A stretch of DNA of 64,000 nucleotides from Polynucleobacter sp. HIN11 (GCF_030297675.1 NZ_AP028142.1:1749266-1813265), one strand, 5' to 3'. Shown: positions 52,913 through 63,189, numbered from the stretch's first letter. Made by a program: numbers and translations. The notes: a model not told the origin generated them from the letters alone.

Positions 52913-53428
52913 TTAGCGAAGACCAACCATTTCTTTTGCCCGCTTTTTGAGTTTTGCTGAAATCCGACTCTGTTTTAAGGGTGACAAATACTCAACAAAT
53001 ACTTTGCCCTGCAAGTGATCCATTTCGTGTTGCAGACAAACTGCCAATAAACCATCGGCCTCAAGCTCAAATGCCTTACCATCTTGGTTTAAAGCCTTCA
53101 CTCGAATTCGCTCAGGGCGCTCTACCTCATCAAAAAATTCAGGGACGGATAAACATCCTTCGCGCCATGATTTCTTTTCAGGGCTTGCCCACACCACCTC
53201 TGGATTAATAAATACCATTAACCGATCCCGCTCCTCAGAGGTATCGATCACAATAATGCGCTCATGAATATCGACCTGAGTGGCCGCAAGCCCAATCCCT
53301 GGTGCTTCATACATGGTTTGTGCCATGTTCGCGACAATCGTTTGGATTCGCTCATCTACGGCAGCTACCGGCTTGGCAACCTTATGCAAGCGTGGGTCAG
53401 GGTAATGAAGGATGGGTAAGACAGCCAT
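52913..53428 (-). CDS. def: peptide deformylase
   Basis: Removes the N-terminal formyl group from nascent proteins; iron enzyme. 171 residues. The three motifs are intact: GIGLAATQ, EGCLSVPE with the metal Cys, and QHEMDHLQG with two metal histidines. Divergent from dprA, 71 bp between starts. Confidence 0.96.
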   Translation of the reverse strand: MAVLPILHYPDPRLHKVAKPVAAVDERIQTIVANMAQTMYEAPGIGLAATQVDIHERIIVIDTSEERDRLMVFINPEVVWASPEKKSWREGCLSVPEFFDEVERPERIRVKALNQDGKAFELEADGLLAVCLQHEMDHLQGKVFVEYLSPLKQSRISAKLKKRAKEMVGLR

Positions 53429-53499
53429 ATTTCAATTATCTTACAAACAAATCCGTTTGGCCCTCTAGTGAAGCCTTTTTACTATCGCAACAATGAGGG

Positions 53500-54195
53500 A
53501 TGCACAAGCAACTCCAAACAAACGCCGATTTTCAAATTCAATCGATTACACAAGGCTCTTCGCTTTATCCAAAACGCTTATTGGATCTGAGCGACCCACC
53601 AAAAAGGCTTTTTTATATTGGGGACATTGGGTTACTGACACAGCCGATGTTGGCGGTGGTGGGGGCGCGTAAAGCCTCACCCTCTGGACTCTTATTAGCG
53701 CAGCGCTTTTCCAGTGCACTGGGTCTTGCCGGATATCACATCATTTCTGGGATGGCTTACGGGATTGATGGCGCCGCACACCGAGGCATCTTGGACATCG
53801 GGGCAAGCTGTAAAACCATTGCGGTTTGCGGGAGCGGGCTCGATCGAACCTATCCACCCGAACATCGCGAATTGGCCAGGCGTATTGCCACCAATGGCCT
53901 ACTACTCTCAGAATATCCTCCGGGAACCGGCCCAAAAGGCTTTCATTTTCCAAGGCGTAATCGACTCATCGCCGCTCTATCTTTAGGTGTTGTGGTGATT
54001 GAGGCGGCCCAGAAATCTGGATCCCTAATTACAGCTTATCAGGCAAGCTCCCTCGGAAGAGAGGTTTTCGTTTTGCCTGGACCGATTACATCACCCCTTT
54101 TTGAAGGGTCTCACCAACTGATTCAGGAGGGGGCGAAATTAATTAGGAGTGTTCAGGATGTGCTTGAAGAATTGCCTAATGTCCGCCCCCATTGA
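53500..54195 (+). CDS. dprA: DNA-processing protein DprA, short form (Rossmann domain only)
   Basis: Loads RecA on incoming single-stranded DNA during transformation. Only 231 residues, against about 360-380 in relatives: the N-terminal SAM-like domain and the C-terminal winged-helix domain are missing, leaving the Rossmann core with VVGARKASPSGL, ISGMAYGIDGAAHRG, CGSGLDRTYPPEHREL, PRRNRLIAALS and the GSLITAYQA loop. ATG at 53500 with GAGGGA immediately adjacent. It may still function, since the core carries the ssDNA- and RecA-binding parts. Confidence 0.88.
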   Translation: MHKQLQTNADFQIQSITQGSSLYPKRLLDLSDPPKRLFYIGDIGLLTQPMLAVVGARKASPSGLLLAQRFSSALGLAGYHIISGMAYGIDGAAHRGILDIGASCKTIAVCGSGLDRTYPPEHRELARRIATNGLLLSEYPPGTGPKGFHFPRRNRLIAALSLGVVVIEAAQKSGSLITAYQASSLGREVFVLPGPITSPLFEGSHQLIQEGAKLIRSVQDVLEELPNVRPH

Positions 54196-54398
54196 GAGTA
54201 AATCGATTTAACTTATTGAATTTAAACAGTTTTATCCTATCTTGTGCTTATGGATGCCGGGATTTGTTTGACTTTTTACAAAGACCTAGGCTAATAATAA
54301 AAAAGGGGTGAAGACGAGCTCTTTTAAAAAACCGTTTAAATTAGTCTTCCTTTTGGCCCTAATAGGGGTGCAAAAAACTTATCTTGATTAGGCATAGT

Positions 54399-57023
54399 GT
54401 GGCAACCAGTACAAAGTCGAGCAGCAAAAAAAATTTAGTCGCTGAGCACCCAAAAGCGCTCATCATCGCTGAAAAACCATCGGTAGCAAACGACATTGCT
54501 AAGGCCCTGGGCGGCTTTACCAAGCATGACGAGTATTTTGAGAGTGATGCCTTTTTGATCTCTTCAGCTGTAGGCCATCTCCTTGAAATTGCCGCCCCTG
54601 ACGAATATGAAGTCAAACGGGGCAAGTGGTCCTTTGCTAATTTGCCGGTGATTCCCCCGCATTTTGATCTGAGGCCGATTGCAAAAACGGAATCCCGCCT
54701 TAAGGTCTTACAAAAGCTCATTAAACGCAAAGATGTAAATCGGATTATTAATGCCTGCGATGCGGGCCGTGAAGGCGAGCTAATTTTTCGCTTGATTATC
54801 CAACACGCCAAAGCTCCGCAAAAAATTGAGCGCCTATGGCTTCAGTCGATGACACCCACTGCGATTCGGGAGGGCTTTAGTAAGTTGCGCTCGGACGATG
54901 AGTTAATTCCCCTTGCGGATGCGGCTCGTTGCAGATCCGAGGCAGACTGGTTGGTGGGGATTAATGGCACCCGAGCCATGACCGCATTTAATAGTAAGAG
55001 TGGTGGATTTTTTCTAACAACGGTTGGGCGCGTTCAAACACCAACCCTATCGATTGTTGTCCAGCGCGAAGAACAAATTCGGAAGTTTGTATCCAAAGAC
55101 TACTGGGAGGTCCGCGCTGAGTTCATTGCCGCGGCCGGGGTTTATGAGGGTCGCTGGATCAATCCTGATTTTAAAAAGGATCCCGCAGATCCTGACGCGC
55201 GAGAAAATCGCCTCTGGAGCGAAGCTGCCGCTAAGAGCATTGTGGCCGCCTGCCGAGGAAAAAAGGGAAGCGTCTCTGAAGAATCAAAGCCCGCAACGCA
55301 ACTGGCGCCCCAACTTTTTGACCTCACGAGTTTGCAGCGTGAAGCGAACGCGCGCTTTGGTTTCTCTGCTAAAAATACCCTGGGGCTTGCACAAGCCTTG
55401 TATGAGCGCCATAAGGTCCTAACCTATCCCAGAACAGATGCGCGTGCGCTCCCTGAAGACTATTTGGATACCGTTCAAAAAACTATTGAGCAGCTGGGAG
55501 GGCACACTCAAGAATACCGTCCTTTTGCGACCGCAATCCTCAAAGGCGATGGTAAAAAATCATGGGTCAAACCTAATAAGCGGATTTTTGATAACAGCAA
55601 AATATCGGATCACTTTGCCATCATCCCCACGCTCGAAGCGCCTAAAAGTCTAAGCGAGCCTGAACAAAAGCTGTATGACCTAGTGGTTCGTCGATTCTTG
55701 GCAGTGTTTTATCCTGCCGCCGAGTATCGAGTCACCACTCGCATCACCGAAGTGTCTGGCCATCAATTTAAAACTGAGGGCCGCGTCCTAGTTGAGCCGG
55801 GCTGGTTGGCTGTTTATGGAAAATCGTCTCAGGCAGATGATGAACTAGTGCCCGTCCAAAAAAATGAGTCTGTTCAAAACGAAACCGTTGAACTGGTCCC
55901 TTTAAAAACCAAGCCGCCAGCGCGCTACAGTGAAGCAACTTTATTGTCGGCCATGGAAAGCGCAGGGAAATGGGTCGATGATGACGAAATGCGTGAAGCA
56001 ATGGCCGAAAAAGGTCTTGGGACGCCCGCGACGCGCGCTGCGATCATTGAAGGTTTGTTGGCAGAAAAGTACATCGTTCGTGAAGCCCGCGAGTTAATAC
56101 CAACTGCAAAAGCATTTCAATTGATGACCCTTTTGCGGGGCCTAGACGTTGCTGAGCTCACCCAACCCGACCTTACAGGAACCTGGGAACATAAGTTAGC
56201 GCTGATTGAAGAAGGCAAGCTTGATCGCAACACCTTCATGCAAGAAATTGCACAGATGACACAAAAAATTGTCAAGCGTGCAAAAGAATTTAATAGCGAC
56301 ACCATTCCGGGCGACTATGCCACTCTAAAAACCCCCTGCCCGCATTGCGGCAAGGCCGTGAAAGAAAACTATCGACGCTTTGCCTGCGAATCCTGCGGTT
56401 TTACGATTAGTAAAACCCCGGGCGGTCGAGCATTTGAGTACGAAGAAGTTGAATCTTTGCTTAAAGAAAAAACCGTCGGACCGTTACAAGGCTTTCGTAG
56501 CAAAATGGGTAGGCCCTTTGCGGCAATTATTCGTCTTACAGAAATACCACTTGATGATGCGGATTATCCCAACGCAGGCTTCAAGCTCGAGTTTGATTTT
56601 GGCAACTCAGGAGGAGAGGATGAGGAAGCCGTTGACTTCACCGGCAAAGAAGCGCTTGGAGTCTGTCCAAAATGTTCTGGTGCGGTATACGAGGATGGCA
56701 TGCGCTATGTTTGCGAACACAATACGGGTCCTGCTAAAACCTGTGACTTTAAAACTGGCAAAGTCGTCTTACAACAAGAAGTGGGCCCTGATCAAATTAA
56801 GAAGCTCTTAAAAGAAGGTAAAACTGATCTCTTAACTAACTTTAAATCCAATCGAACCGGGCGTGGCTTTAAGGCTTACCTGGCCTTAGATCCCAAGGGG
56901 AAAATTGGTTTTGAGTTTGAGGCTAAAGCGCCTGCCAAAAAACGCGCGGGCGATAAGAGTGAAAGTGATTCAGAGTCCAAACCAAAACGTGCAAGTCGCT
57001 CCAAAGCAAAATCCGACGAATGA
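54399..57023 (+). CDS. topB: DNA topoisomerase III
   Basis: Type IA topoisomerase, about 874 residues. TOPRIM with ALIIAEKPSVANDIAKAL and DAGREGELIFR (the TopB form rather than TopA), catalytic Tyr in LTYPRTDARALP near residue 342, and C-terminal topoisomerase zinc-finger-like domains (CPHCGKAVK, CPKCSGAVYEDG). A GTG at 54399 is preferred over TTG 15 bp upstream because AGG is well placed; the call is uncertain. The last 148 bp overlap the MnmC-like gene on the other strand. The Lys/Ser-rich tail is probably unstructured. Confidence 0.93.
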   Translation: MATSTKSSSKKNLVAEHPKALIIAEKPSVANDIAKALGGFTKHDEYFESDAFLISSAVGHLLEIAAPDEYEVKRGKWSFANLPVIPPHFDLRPIAKTESRLKVLQKLIKRKDVNRIINACDAGREGELIFRLIIQHAKAPQKIERLWLQSMTPTAIREGFSKLRSDDELIPLADAARCRSEADWLVGINGTRAMTAFNSKSGGFFLTTVGRVQTPTLSIVVQREEQIRKFVSKDYWEVRAEFIAAAGVYEGRWINPDFKKDPADPDARENRLWSEAAAKSIVAACRGKKGSVSEESKPATQLAPQLFDLTSLQREANARFGFSAKNTLGLAQALYERHKVLTYPRTDARALPEDYLDTVQKTIEQLGGHTQEYRPFATAILKGDGKKSWVKPNKRIFDNSKISDHFAIIPTLEAPKSLSEPEQKLYDLVVRRFLAVFYPAAEYRVTTRITEVSGHQFKTEGRVLVEPGWLAVYGKSSQADDELVPVQKNESVQNETVELVPLKTKPPARYSEATLLSAMESAGKWVDDDEMREAMAEKGLGTPATRAAIIEGLLAEKYIVREARELIPTAKAFQLMTLLRGLDVAELTQPDLTGTWEHKLALIEEGKLDRNTFMQEIAQMTQKIVKRAKEFNSDTIPGDYATLKTPCPHCGKAVKENYRRFACESCGFTISKTPGGRAFEYEEVESLLKEKTVGPLQGFRSKMGRPFAAIIRLTEIPLDDADYPNAGFKLEFDFGNSGGEDEEAVDFTGKEALGVCPKCSGAVYEDGMRYVCEHNTGPAKTCDFKTGKVVLQQEVGPDQIKKLLKEGKTDLLTNFKSNRTGRGFKAYLALDPKGKIGFEFEAKAPAKKRAGDKSESDSESKPKRASRSKAKSDE

Positions 57024-58090
57024 GTAAGCGCCGGAATAAGGGCCGATGCAAGCGTTGACCAAAGTAATCCGCGCGAGCCAAGGGCGCTAGCAACATATAG
57101 GTTTGGTAAACCCGATACAGCACCTATGATCGGGAGTCGATCTTTGCTTACGCAACGCACGCCAACAAATTGATCAGTCACGGTTAGCTTGGTAGGATCA
57201 ATTATGTGTGGTCTCAATAATCCCAGTGCCAGCCGACGATTGTGTTCATCGCTCGCAGCGCTTGGTTGTGTGCAATTCTGATTCTCATCATAAGTCGAGC
57301 CAACTAACCAACGATATGATTGGGTCTCTCGATTCCAAACCGGAGGAGTGCAATAGCCATCACCGGATAAGTTTATTTTGGGGATGTACTCTAACAAATC
57401 GGACTGTCGGTCAATTCTAAAAATGCTAAGCTGGCCCCGCACGGGCTTCAGATAAAGCTTTTGACCAAATGGGGTCAAAAGATCTTGGGCACCAAAGGCA
57501 TTTGCAAGGACAACTGTTTGTGCTGTCGCTATACAGCTGCCATTTTTATCCAAAGCGCACCAGAGGTCGCCTTTCCGCTCAAGGGATTCAATGGTCTTAG
57601 ACCAAATAGTCTGTAATCCCTTGCAATACAGAATTCGTTCTTTACATAACTTCGCTAGATTGATAGAGCCGGCGCCAGGAAACCAAACGCCTGCACGCCC
57701 AATCCCAAAACGCTTTTGAGCATTCTCAGCCGAAATGTATTCCCCAATGTCAGCCGTAATGCCCAATTGAGTTAATTTGTTTTGCAATGCCTCTTCATCG
57801 AAAGGGGCCTCGATCTTAGCAAGGGCAAAAACACCGCGCTGGCCCCATGCGCCAGCACAGTCAAGCTCGACCATCCGATAGGCAGCCAAGGCTAAACGAT
57901 GTAATCTGCTAGCTGTGCGGCCAAGAGCTGGATGCGTGATTGCGCCATCATGAGCCGATGTCGCTTGACCAGGTCCAGATGCACCATCGACAATGCACAC
58001 TGAGATGCCAAGGCGGTGATATTGATTAGCAATCGAGGCGCCAGCAATGCCGGCACCGATCACTAAAACATCAACCGGCTTGGAAAGCAA
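56876..58090 (-). CDS. FAD-dependent oxidoreductase, MnmC C-terminal-domain-like
   Basis: 404 residues. FAD-binding GxGxxG in DVLVIGAGIAGASIANQY, and the family end VGVRCVSKDRLPIIGAVSG plus ALGSRGLLWSTLASALI, which resembles the oxidase half of MnmC (cmnm5U to nm5U in tRNA wobble uridine). MnmC normally also has a methyltransferase half; here only the oxidase half is encoded, so a separate partner is expected elsewhere. The last 49 codons overlap the end of topB antisense; the conserved LSPARFLAGAL tail lies in the overlap, arguing that the overlap is real. Confidence 0.82.
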   Translation of the reverse strand: MLSKPVDVLVIGAGIAGASIANQYHRLGISVCIVDGASGPGQATSAHDGAITHPALGRTASRLHRLALAAYRMVELDCAGAWGQRGVFALAKIEAPFDEEALQNKLTQLGITADIGEYISAENAQKRFGIGRAGVWFPGAGSINLAKLCKERILYCKGLQTIWSKTIESLERKGDLWCALDKNGSCIATAQTVVLANAFGAQDLLTPFGQKLYLKPVRGQLSIFRIDRQSDLLEYIPKINLSGDGYCTPPVWNRETQSYRWLVGSTYDENQNCTQPSAASDEHNRRLALGLLRPHIIDPTKLTVTDQFVGVRCVSKDRLPIIGAVSGLPNLYVASALGSRGLLWSTLASALIPALTHSSDFALERLARFGLDSESLSLLSPARFLAGALASNSKPIFPLGSKAR

Positions 58091-58095
58091 GTTGC

Positions 58096-59964
58096 TTATG
58101 CTTGAAAGCGACTGGCAATCTTGGTTTTAATTTCGAGTAGTTCTTTTGGTAAGCGCTTAGCCAATTTATCAAAAAGCTCTTGATGCAACTCGAGTTCGAC
58201 TTTCCAATCATCAGCACGAACTGCAATAGATTGATTAAATTGCTCGGGCGACAAAGCTAAGCCATTCCAATTGAAATCTACATGACTTGGCGATAGGCCA
58301 AGTGGTGTTTCAGTTGCGCCCGCTTTGTTTTCGGTTCGGCCCAAGATCCACGCCAAGACGCGCATATTCTCACCAAAGCCTGGCCAAATAAACTTGCCAT
58401 TTTCATCTTTGCGAAACCAATTCACTAAATAAATTTTTGGCAAGGTGGCGCCTTCTGCCTCAAGCTTCTTGCCCATATTGAGCCAATGCTGAAAATAATC
58501 GCTCATGTTGTAGCCCGCAAATGCAATCATCGCAAACGGATCGCGCCGCACGACACCAACCTTACCGGTAATCGCAGCCGTGGTCTCTGAGCCCATTGTT
58601 GCGGCCATATAAACGCCCTCGGTCCAGTTTCGAGCCTCGCTAACCAAGGGAACTGTATTTGAGCGGCGACCCCCAAAAATAAACGCGTCTAATGGAACCC
58701 CTTCCGGGTTATCCCAATTTGGATCAACCGCGGGGTTGTTGGTCGCTGCAGTCGTAAAGCGTGCATTAGGATGCGCGGCTAAGCGACCGGCTTTGCCATC
58801 TTCAGGCGTCCAGTCCTTACCCTGCCAATCAATTAAGTGACTTGGTGGGGTCTCCGTTAAGCCCTCCCACCAAACATCGCCGTCATCCGTGAGCGCCACA
58901 TTGGTAAAAATGACATCTTCATTTAATGAGTCAAGGCAATTGGCATTGGTCTCGCGATTGGTGCCAGGGGCCACACCAAAATAGCCCGACTCAGGATTAA
59001 TTGCGTAAAGACGTACCTGGCCAGTTTTTGGATCTTTGCGAGGCTTAATCCAAGCAATGTCATCGCCAACCGTGGTTACCTTCCATCCTTCAAAACCCTT
59101 GGGAGGGATCATCATTGAGAAGTTGGTTTTGCCGCAGGCTGACGGAAAGGCTGCTGCCACGTGGTATTTTTTTCCTTCAGGAGAGGTGACTCCTAAAATC
59201 AGCATGTGCTCTGCCAACCATCCTTGTTCGCGCCCCATGGTTGAGGCGATACGCAAAGCAAAACATTTTTTTCCTAAAAGGGCGTTGCCACCATAGCCCG
59301 AACCAAACGACCAAATCTCTCGCGTTTCGGGGTAGTGAACAATATATTTAGTTGGGTTATTAGGCCAAACCACGTCTTTTTCACCAGGAGCCAATGGCTT
59401 ACCGACTGAATGAACGCAGTGAACAAACTCGCCATCGGCCCCCAATAACTCAAGAACCGATTTGCCCATGCGCGTCATGATGCGCATATTAATTGCGACG
59501 TATGGGCTATCGGATAGCTCAACGCCAATATGTGCGATTGGGGATCCGAGAGGTCCCATTGAAAAAGGAACGACATACATCGTGCGACCCCGCATGCAAC
59601 CCTCAAATAACGGGGTTAGAGTTGCGCGCATCTCGTTGGGATCTACCCAATGATTGGTTGGCCCCGCATCCTCTTGATGGGTTGAACAAATAAAAGTTCG
59701 ATCCTCAACGCGCGCCACATCCATTGGATCCGAAATCGCTAAATACGAATTCTTGCGTTTTTGCGGATTTAGCTTCTTGAGGCTACCAGCCTTAACCAAC
59801 AGCTCACACAACGCATCGTATTCGGACCGAGATCCATCGCACCAATGGATCTGATCGGGCTGGGTTAGGGAAGCAACTTCTTCAACCCATTGAATCAATT
59901 TTGTGTTCTTTACATATGGTGGAACATTCAAATTTACTGTGGCGGGATTGGCTGGTTTATTCAT
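58096..59964 (-). CDS. pckG: phosphoenolpyruvate carboxykinase (GTP)
   Basis: Makes PEP from oxaloacetate in gluconeogenesis. 622 residues, the GTP-type length and sequence: kinase-1a P-loop AAFPSACGKTNFSMM, metal motif VGDDIAW, and the guanine-specific FGGRRSNTVPL. 100 bp separate it from mnmE; six bp from the oxidoreductase downstream. Confidence 0.96.
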   Translation of the reverse strand: MNKPANPATVNLNVPPYVKNTKLIQWVEEVASLTQPDQIHWCDGSRSEYDALCELLVKAGSLKKLNPQKRKNSYLAISDPMDVARVEDRTFICSTHQEDAGPTNHWVDPNEMRATLTPLFEGCMRGRTMYVVPFSMGPLGSPIAHIGVELSDSPYVAINMRIMTRMGKSVLELLGADGEFVHCVHSVGKPLAPGEKDVVWPNNPTKYIVHYPETREIWSFGSGYGGNALLGKKCFALRIASTMGREQGWLAEHMLILGVTSPEGKKYHVAAAFPSACGKTNFSMMIPPKGFEGWKVTTVGDDIAWIKPRKDPKTGQVRLYAINPESGYFGVAPGTNRETNANCLDSLNEDVIFTNVALTDDGDVWWEGLTETPPSHLIDWQGKDWTPEDGKAGRLAAHPNARFTTAATNNPAVDPNWDNPEGVPLDAFIFGGRRSNTVPLVSEARNWTEGVYMAATMGSETTAAITGKVGVVRRDPFAMIAFAGYNMSDYFQHWLNMGKKLEAEGATLPKIYLVNWFRKDENGKFIWPGFGENMRVLAWILGRTENKAGATETPLGLSPSHVDFNWNGLALSPEQFNQSIAVRADDWKVELELHQELFDKLAKRLPKELLEIKTKIASRFQA

Positions 59965-60064
59965 GGGACCCTCAAACGTAACCGTTTAATTTTTAAGAAG
60001 ATTATTTAATGCCTGCGCAAAATTTATAACAATTTTAACATTTGTGTAACGTTAAATTGACTGA

Positions 60065-61447
60065 TTATTTGCCAATGCAAAACTCACTGAAGATCTTGCC
60101 CAATAGGTCGTCAGGCAGCAGTTTTCCAGTAATTTCGCCGAGACAATTTTGAGCGCAATGCAACTCCTCAGCAAATAATTCCAGGGCACGATTACCGCCA
60201 AATCCATGCATCATGGCTTTTTGTAAATGATCCTTTGCAAGCCCGATGGCGCGAAGATGGCGGGAGCGCGCAGTGTAAATTCCGCCGCCTGCGTTTCCTT
60301 CCCACCCTGCAAAACGTAAGATTGTTTCTTGAAGCCGACTAATGCCCTCACCCGTTTTTGCTGATATAAAAATTTGTTTTACACCTAGCCCGATTTTTGT
60401 GTGACCTTCTTTTTGGCCCTCTAGCAAATCCAGCTTATTCATCACATCCAGAATATGAGCGCCTGGATGTACACGTTCCCTGACCGCCTTCTCAATGTCT
60501 ACAAAATTTGCTTCGGGCGCCTGTGTAACGTCGTGTATTAATAAAACGATATCGGCTCTAGCAATTTCATCCCAAGTTTGGGCTACGCCGATTTGCTCTA
60601 CAACATCATTAGACTCGCGAATACCAGCGGTATCAATCACATGCACAGGTATGCCATCAATTGAAATGTTTTCAATGATTCGATCGCGTGTCGTGCCCGC
60701 AATTGGTGTGACGATTGCTCGCTCCTCCCCTACCAATGCATTTAATAAAGAGCTCTTTCCGACATTTGGAGAGCCAACGAGTGCTAGACGAATACCATCG
60801 CGCAAAATTTTTCCTTGGCGCGAAGTTTGAATAATTTGTTCTAGATCGTTCATAATTTTTTCAAGGCGTTGCTGTGCGTTGGCGGCCTCAATAAACTCAA
60901 TTTCTTCTTCAGGAAAATCAAGGGTTGACTCGACCAAGATTCGTAACTGTGTAATTTGATCAATCAATTCATTAATCTGATCAGAAAAGCGCCCTTGCAA
61001 AGAAAGGTTTGCTCCTCGTATGGCAGCATCAGTTTGAGCATTAATAAGATCAGCGATCGCCTCGGCCTGCACTAAATCAATCTTGCCATTTAAATACGCC
61101 CTCAATGAAAACTCGCCCGGCCCAGCGAGCACGATCCCTTCGGGGGCTCCAAGCTCCATGACGCGATTGAGAACCAATTGGGTGACGCGCGCCCCACCGT
61201 GGCAGTGAAGCTCAAGCACATCCTCGCCGGTGAATGATGCGGGCGCTTTAAAGTACAACAATAAAACTTGATCTATTTGCTCTTGGTGTGCATCTTTTAA
61301 AACTAAGTAATGCGCAAAGCGGGGCTTGGGTTCAGAGCCGAGAAATATTTTGGCAAGCCCAATAAGATCGGGACCAGAAACGCGAACAATCCCAACGCCG
61401 CCAGCGCCCCGGGGGGTTGCTATCGCAGCAATGGGATTTTTATGCAT
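60065..61447 (-). CDS. mnmE: tRNA uridine-5-carboxymethylaminomethyl synthesis GTPase
   Basis: Works with MnmG to modify the wobble uridine of several tRNAs. 460 residues: N-terminal folate-binding domain (IAAIATPRGAGGVGIVRVSG), helical middle, GTPase with GSPNVGKSSLLNALVG, TTRDRI, DTAGIRES and NKLD, and C-terminal CIGK, whose Cys is required for modification. Between yidC and pckG, in the origin-side cluster. Confidence 0.97.
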   Translation of the reverse strand: MHKNPIAAIATPRGAGGVGIVRVSGPDLIGLAKIFLGSEPKPRFAHYLVLKDAHQEQIDQVLLLYFKAPASFTGEDVLELHCHGGARVTQLVLNRVMELGAPEGIVLAGPGEFSLRAYLNGKIDLVQAEAIADLINAQTDAAIRGANLSLQGRFSDQINELIDQITQLRILVESTLDFPEEEIEFIEAANAQQRLEKIMNDLEQIIQTSRQGKILRDGIRLALVGSPNVGKSSLLNALVGEERAIVTPIAGTTRDRIIENISIDGIPVHVIDTAGIRESNDVVEQIGVAQTWDEIARADIVLLIHDVTQAPEANFVDIEKAVRERVHPGAHILDVMNKLDLLEGQKEGHTKIGLGVKQIFISAKTGEGISRLQETILRFAGWEGNAGGGIYTARSRHLRAIGLAKDHLQKAMMHGFGGNRALELFAEELHCAQNCLGEITGKLLPDDLLGKIFSEFCIGK

Positions 61448-61468
61448 TCAACCCCGATCCTTAGCAAC

Positions 61469-63187
61469 CTAATTGGCAGGTCGCTTAATAAACATTTGAT
61501 TAATTTGCCACTGCTGGGCAATTGACAAAATATTGTTAACCACCCAGTACAACACCAATCCTGCTGGGAAGAAAAAGAACATGACCGAAAAGATGATCGG
61601 CATCCACAGCATGATTTTTGCTTGAAGTGGATCGGGTGGCGTCGGATTTAGGCGCGTTTGCACAAACATCGATACGGCCATAATGATTGGCAAAATGAAA
61701 TAGGGGTCGGGTACCGACAAATCCTTAATCCAAAGAATCCATGGTGCATTTCGCATTTCAACTGATGAAAGCAAAACCCAATAGAGAGCAATAAAAACAG
61801 GAATCTGCACAACCACCGGCAAGCATCCGCCTAAAGGATTAATTTTTTCTTGTTTATACAAGTCCATCATCGCGCGATTTAACTTCTGGGGATCGCCCTT
61901 AAATTGCTCGCGGAGATTCATTAATCTTGGTTGCACCTCTTTCATGCGCGCCATCGATTTATAACTAGCCGCGGAAAGTGGGAAGAAAATTAATTTAATG
62001 ATGAAAGTCAAAATAACAATTGACCAACCCCAGTTAGCTACGTAGGAGTGGATTTGCTCTAAAAGCCAAAAAATGGGTTTGGCAATGACCGTGAGATAGC
62101 CGTAATCTTTAATTAAGTCAAAACCGGGGGCAATTTTTTCTAAAAGCGTTTCTTCCTGGGGGCCGATAAACAAGCGTGTGCTTTCCACATGGCTGGATCC
62201 CGCTGCAATTGCGGCAATCGGAATTTGTAAGCCAATTCGAAACAGGTTTTGCTCAACTTTTCCAACGTATACGTCTCTTGCTGACTTATCGCTTGGTATC
62301 CAGGCGCTTGCAAAATAATGTTGCACCATGGCAATCCAGCCTGGCTCTCCGGCAGGTATTTGCTTTGGAATATCCGCCTTATTTTTTTCGATATCAGAAA
62401 AATTAATCTTGATAAATTTATCTTTGTTGGTATATAGCGCCGGGCCAGTGAAGGTGCTATAGAACTCACTGTCACTCACAGCCGAACTATCCCGTACGAT
62501 TTCGTTGTAGAGAACCAGGCCACTTGGATTGGCCTGGTTGAGCTGAGTAATGCGATGTTCGACCTCAATAACATAACTTCCATCGACCAGATAATAGGTT
62601 TTTTCAAGACGAACTCCGCCACGCTCATTCACAAACGTTACAAACGATTTGTTATCAACGCGTCCGCTTTTGCTCACTACAAAGGAAACTGTGTGATTGG
62701 GTAATTCGTTGCTGCCCGCCGAGATGAGGCCCGATCGAACAAAGTATTGGTTTTGTGGAGTAATTTGCAATAAAGCGACCGGTTTTTTGTCGGGCATTAG
62801 TTGTTTCAACAGTTTTGCGCTGACGACGCTTGCGCCAGTTGCATTAATTTCGAGCTCTAGGACATCATTTTTAATGGTGTGTTTTTCACCGGCGGCTAAA
62901 TTAGCCGCATTAAACACTGGGGATTGCTGAGGAGCGGGTAGGCTCTCTGTCTTGGGAAGGTCAGCTGATTTTTGTGCCTGCCCTGGAGCAACAGCTGGGG
63001 GCTGAGTTGCGTTTGCGGCAGCGGGCAGGCTTTCGGGTGCCCTGGATGGGCTTGGTGTTTGGCTCGAAGGCGTTAGTGGTGTTGGGCCAAAGAGCGCTTG
63101 GCGACCATCGTAAATAAGCCAATTGTTATAGAGCATTAAGCCCGAAATCGTTAATACCGCCCAAAGTAGTGTGCGCTTAATGTCCAT
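61469..63187 (-). CDS. yidC: membrane protein insertase YidC
   Basis: Inner-membrane insertase, also assists SecYEG. 572 residues: first membrane span (LLWAVLTISGLMLYNNWLI), a Pro/Ala/Gln-rich linker, the large periplasmic domain, and the conserved five-helix core (PLSAASYKSMARMKEVQPRL, GGCLPVVVQIPVFIALYWVL, VLYWVVNNILSIAQQWQIN). 2 bp downstream of yidD. Confidence 0.97.
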   Translation of the reverse strand: MDIKRTLLWAVLTISGLMLYNNWLIYDGRQALFGPTPLTPSSQTPSPSRAPESLPAAANATQPPAVAPGQAQKSADLPKTESLPAPQQSPVFNAANLAAGEKHTIKNDVLELEINATGASVVSAKLLKQLMPDKKPVALLQITPQNQYFVRSGLISAGSNELPNHTVSFVVSKSGRVDNKSFVTFVNERGGVRLEKTYYLVDGSYVIEVEHRITQLNQANPSGLVLYNEIVRDSSAVSDSEFYSTFTGPALYTNKDKFIKINFSDIEKNKADIPKQIPAGEPGWIAMVQHYFASAWIPSDKSARDVYVGKVEQNLFRIGLQIPIAAIAAGSSHVESTRLFIGPQEETLLEKIAPGFDLIKDYGYLTVIAKPIFWLLEQIHSYVANWGWSIVILTFIIKLIFFPLSAASYKSMARMKEVQPRLMNLREQFKGDPQKLNRAMMDLYKQEKINPLGGCLPVVVQIPVFIALYWVLLSSVEMRNAPWILWIKDLSVPDPYFILPIIMAVSMFVQTRLNPTPPDPLQAKIMLWMPIIFSVMFFFFPAGLVLYWVVNNILSIAQQWQINQMFIKRPAN

Positions 63188-63189
63188 AG

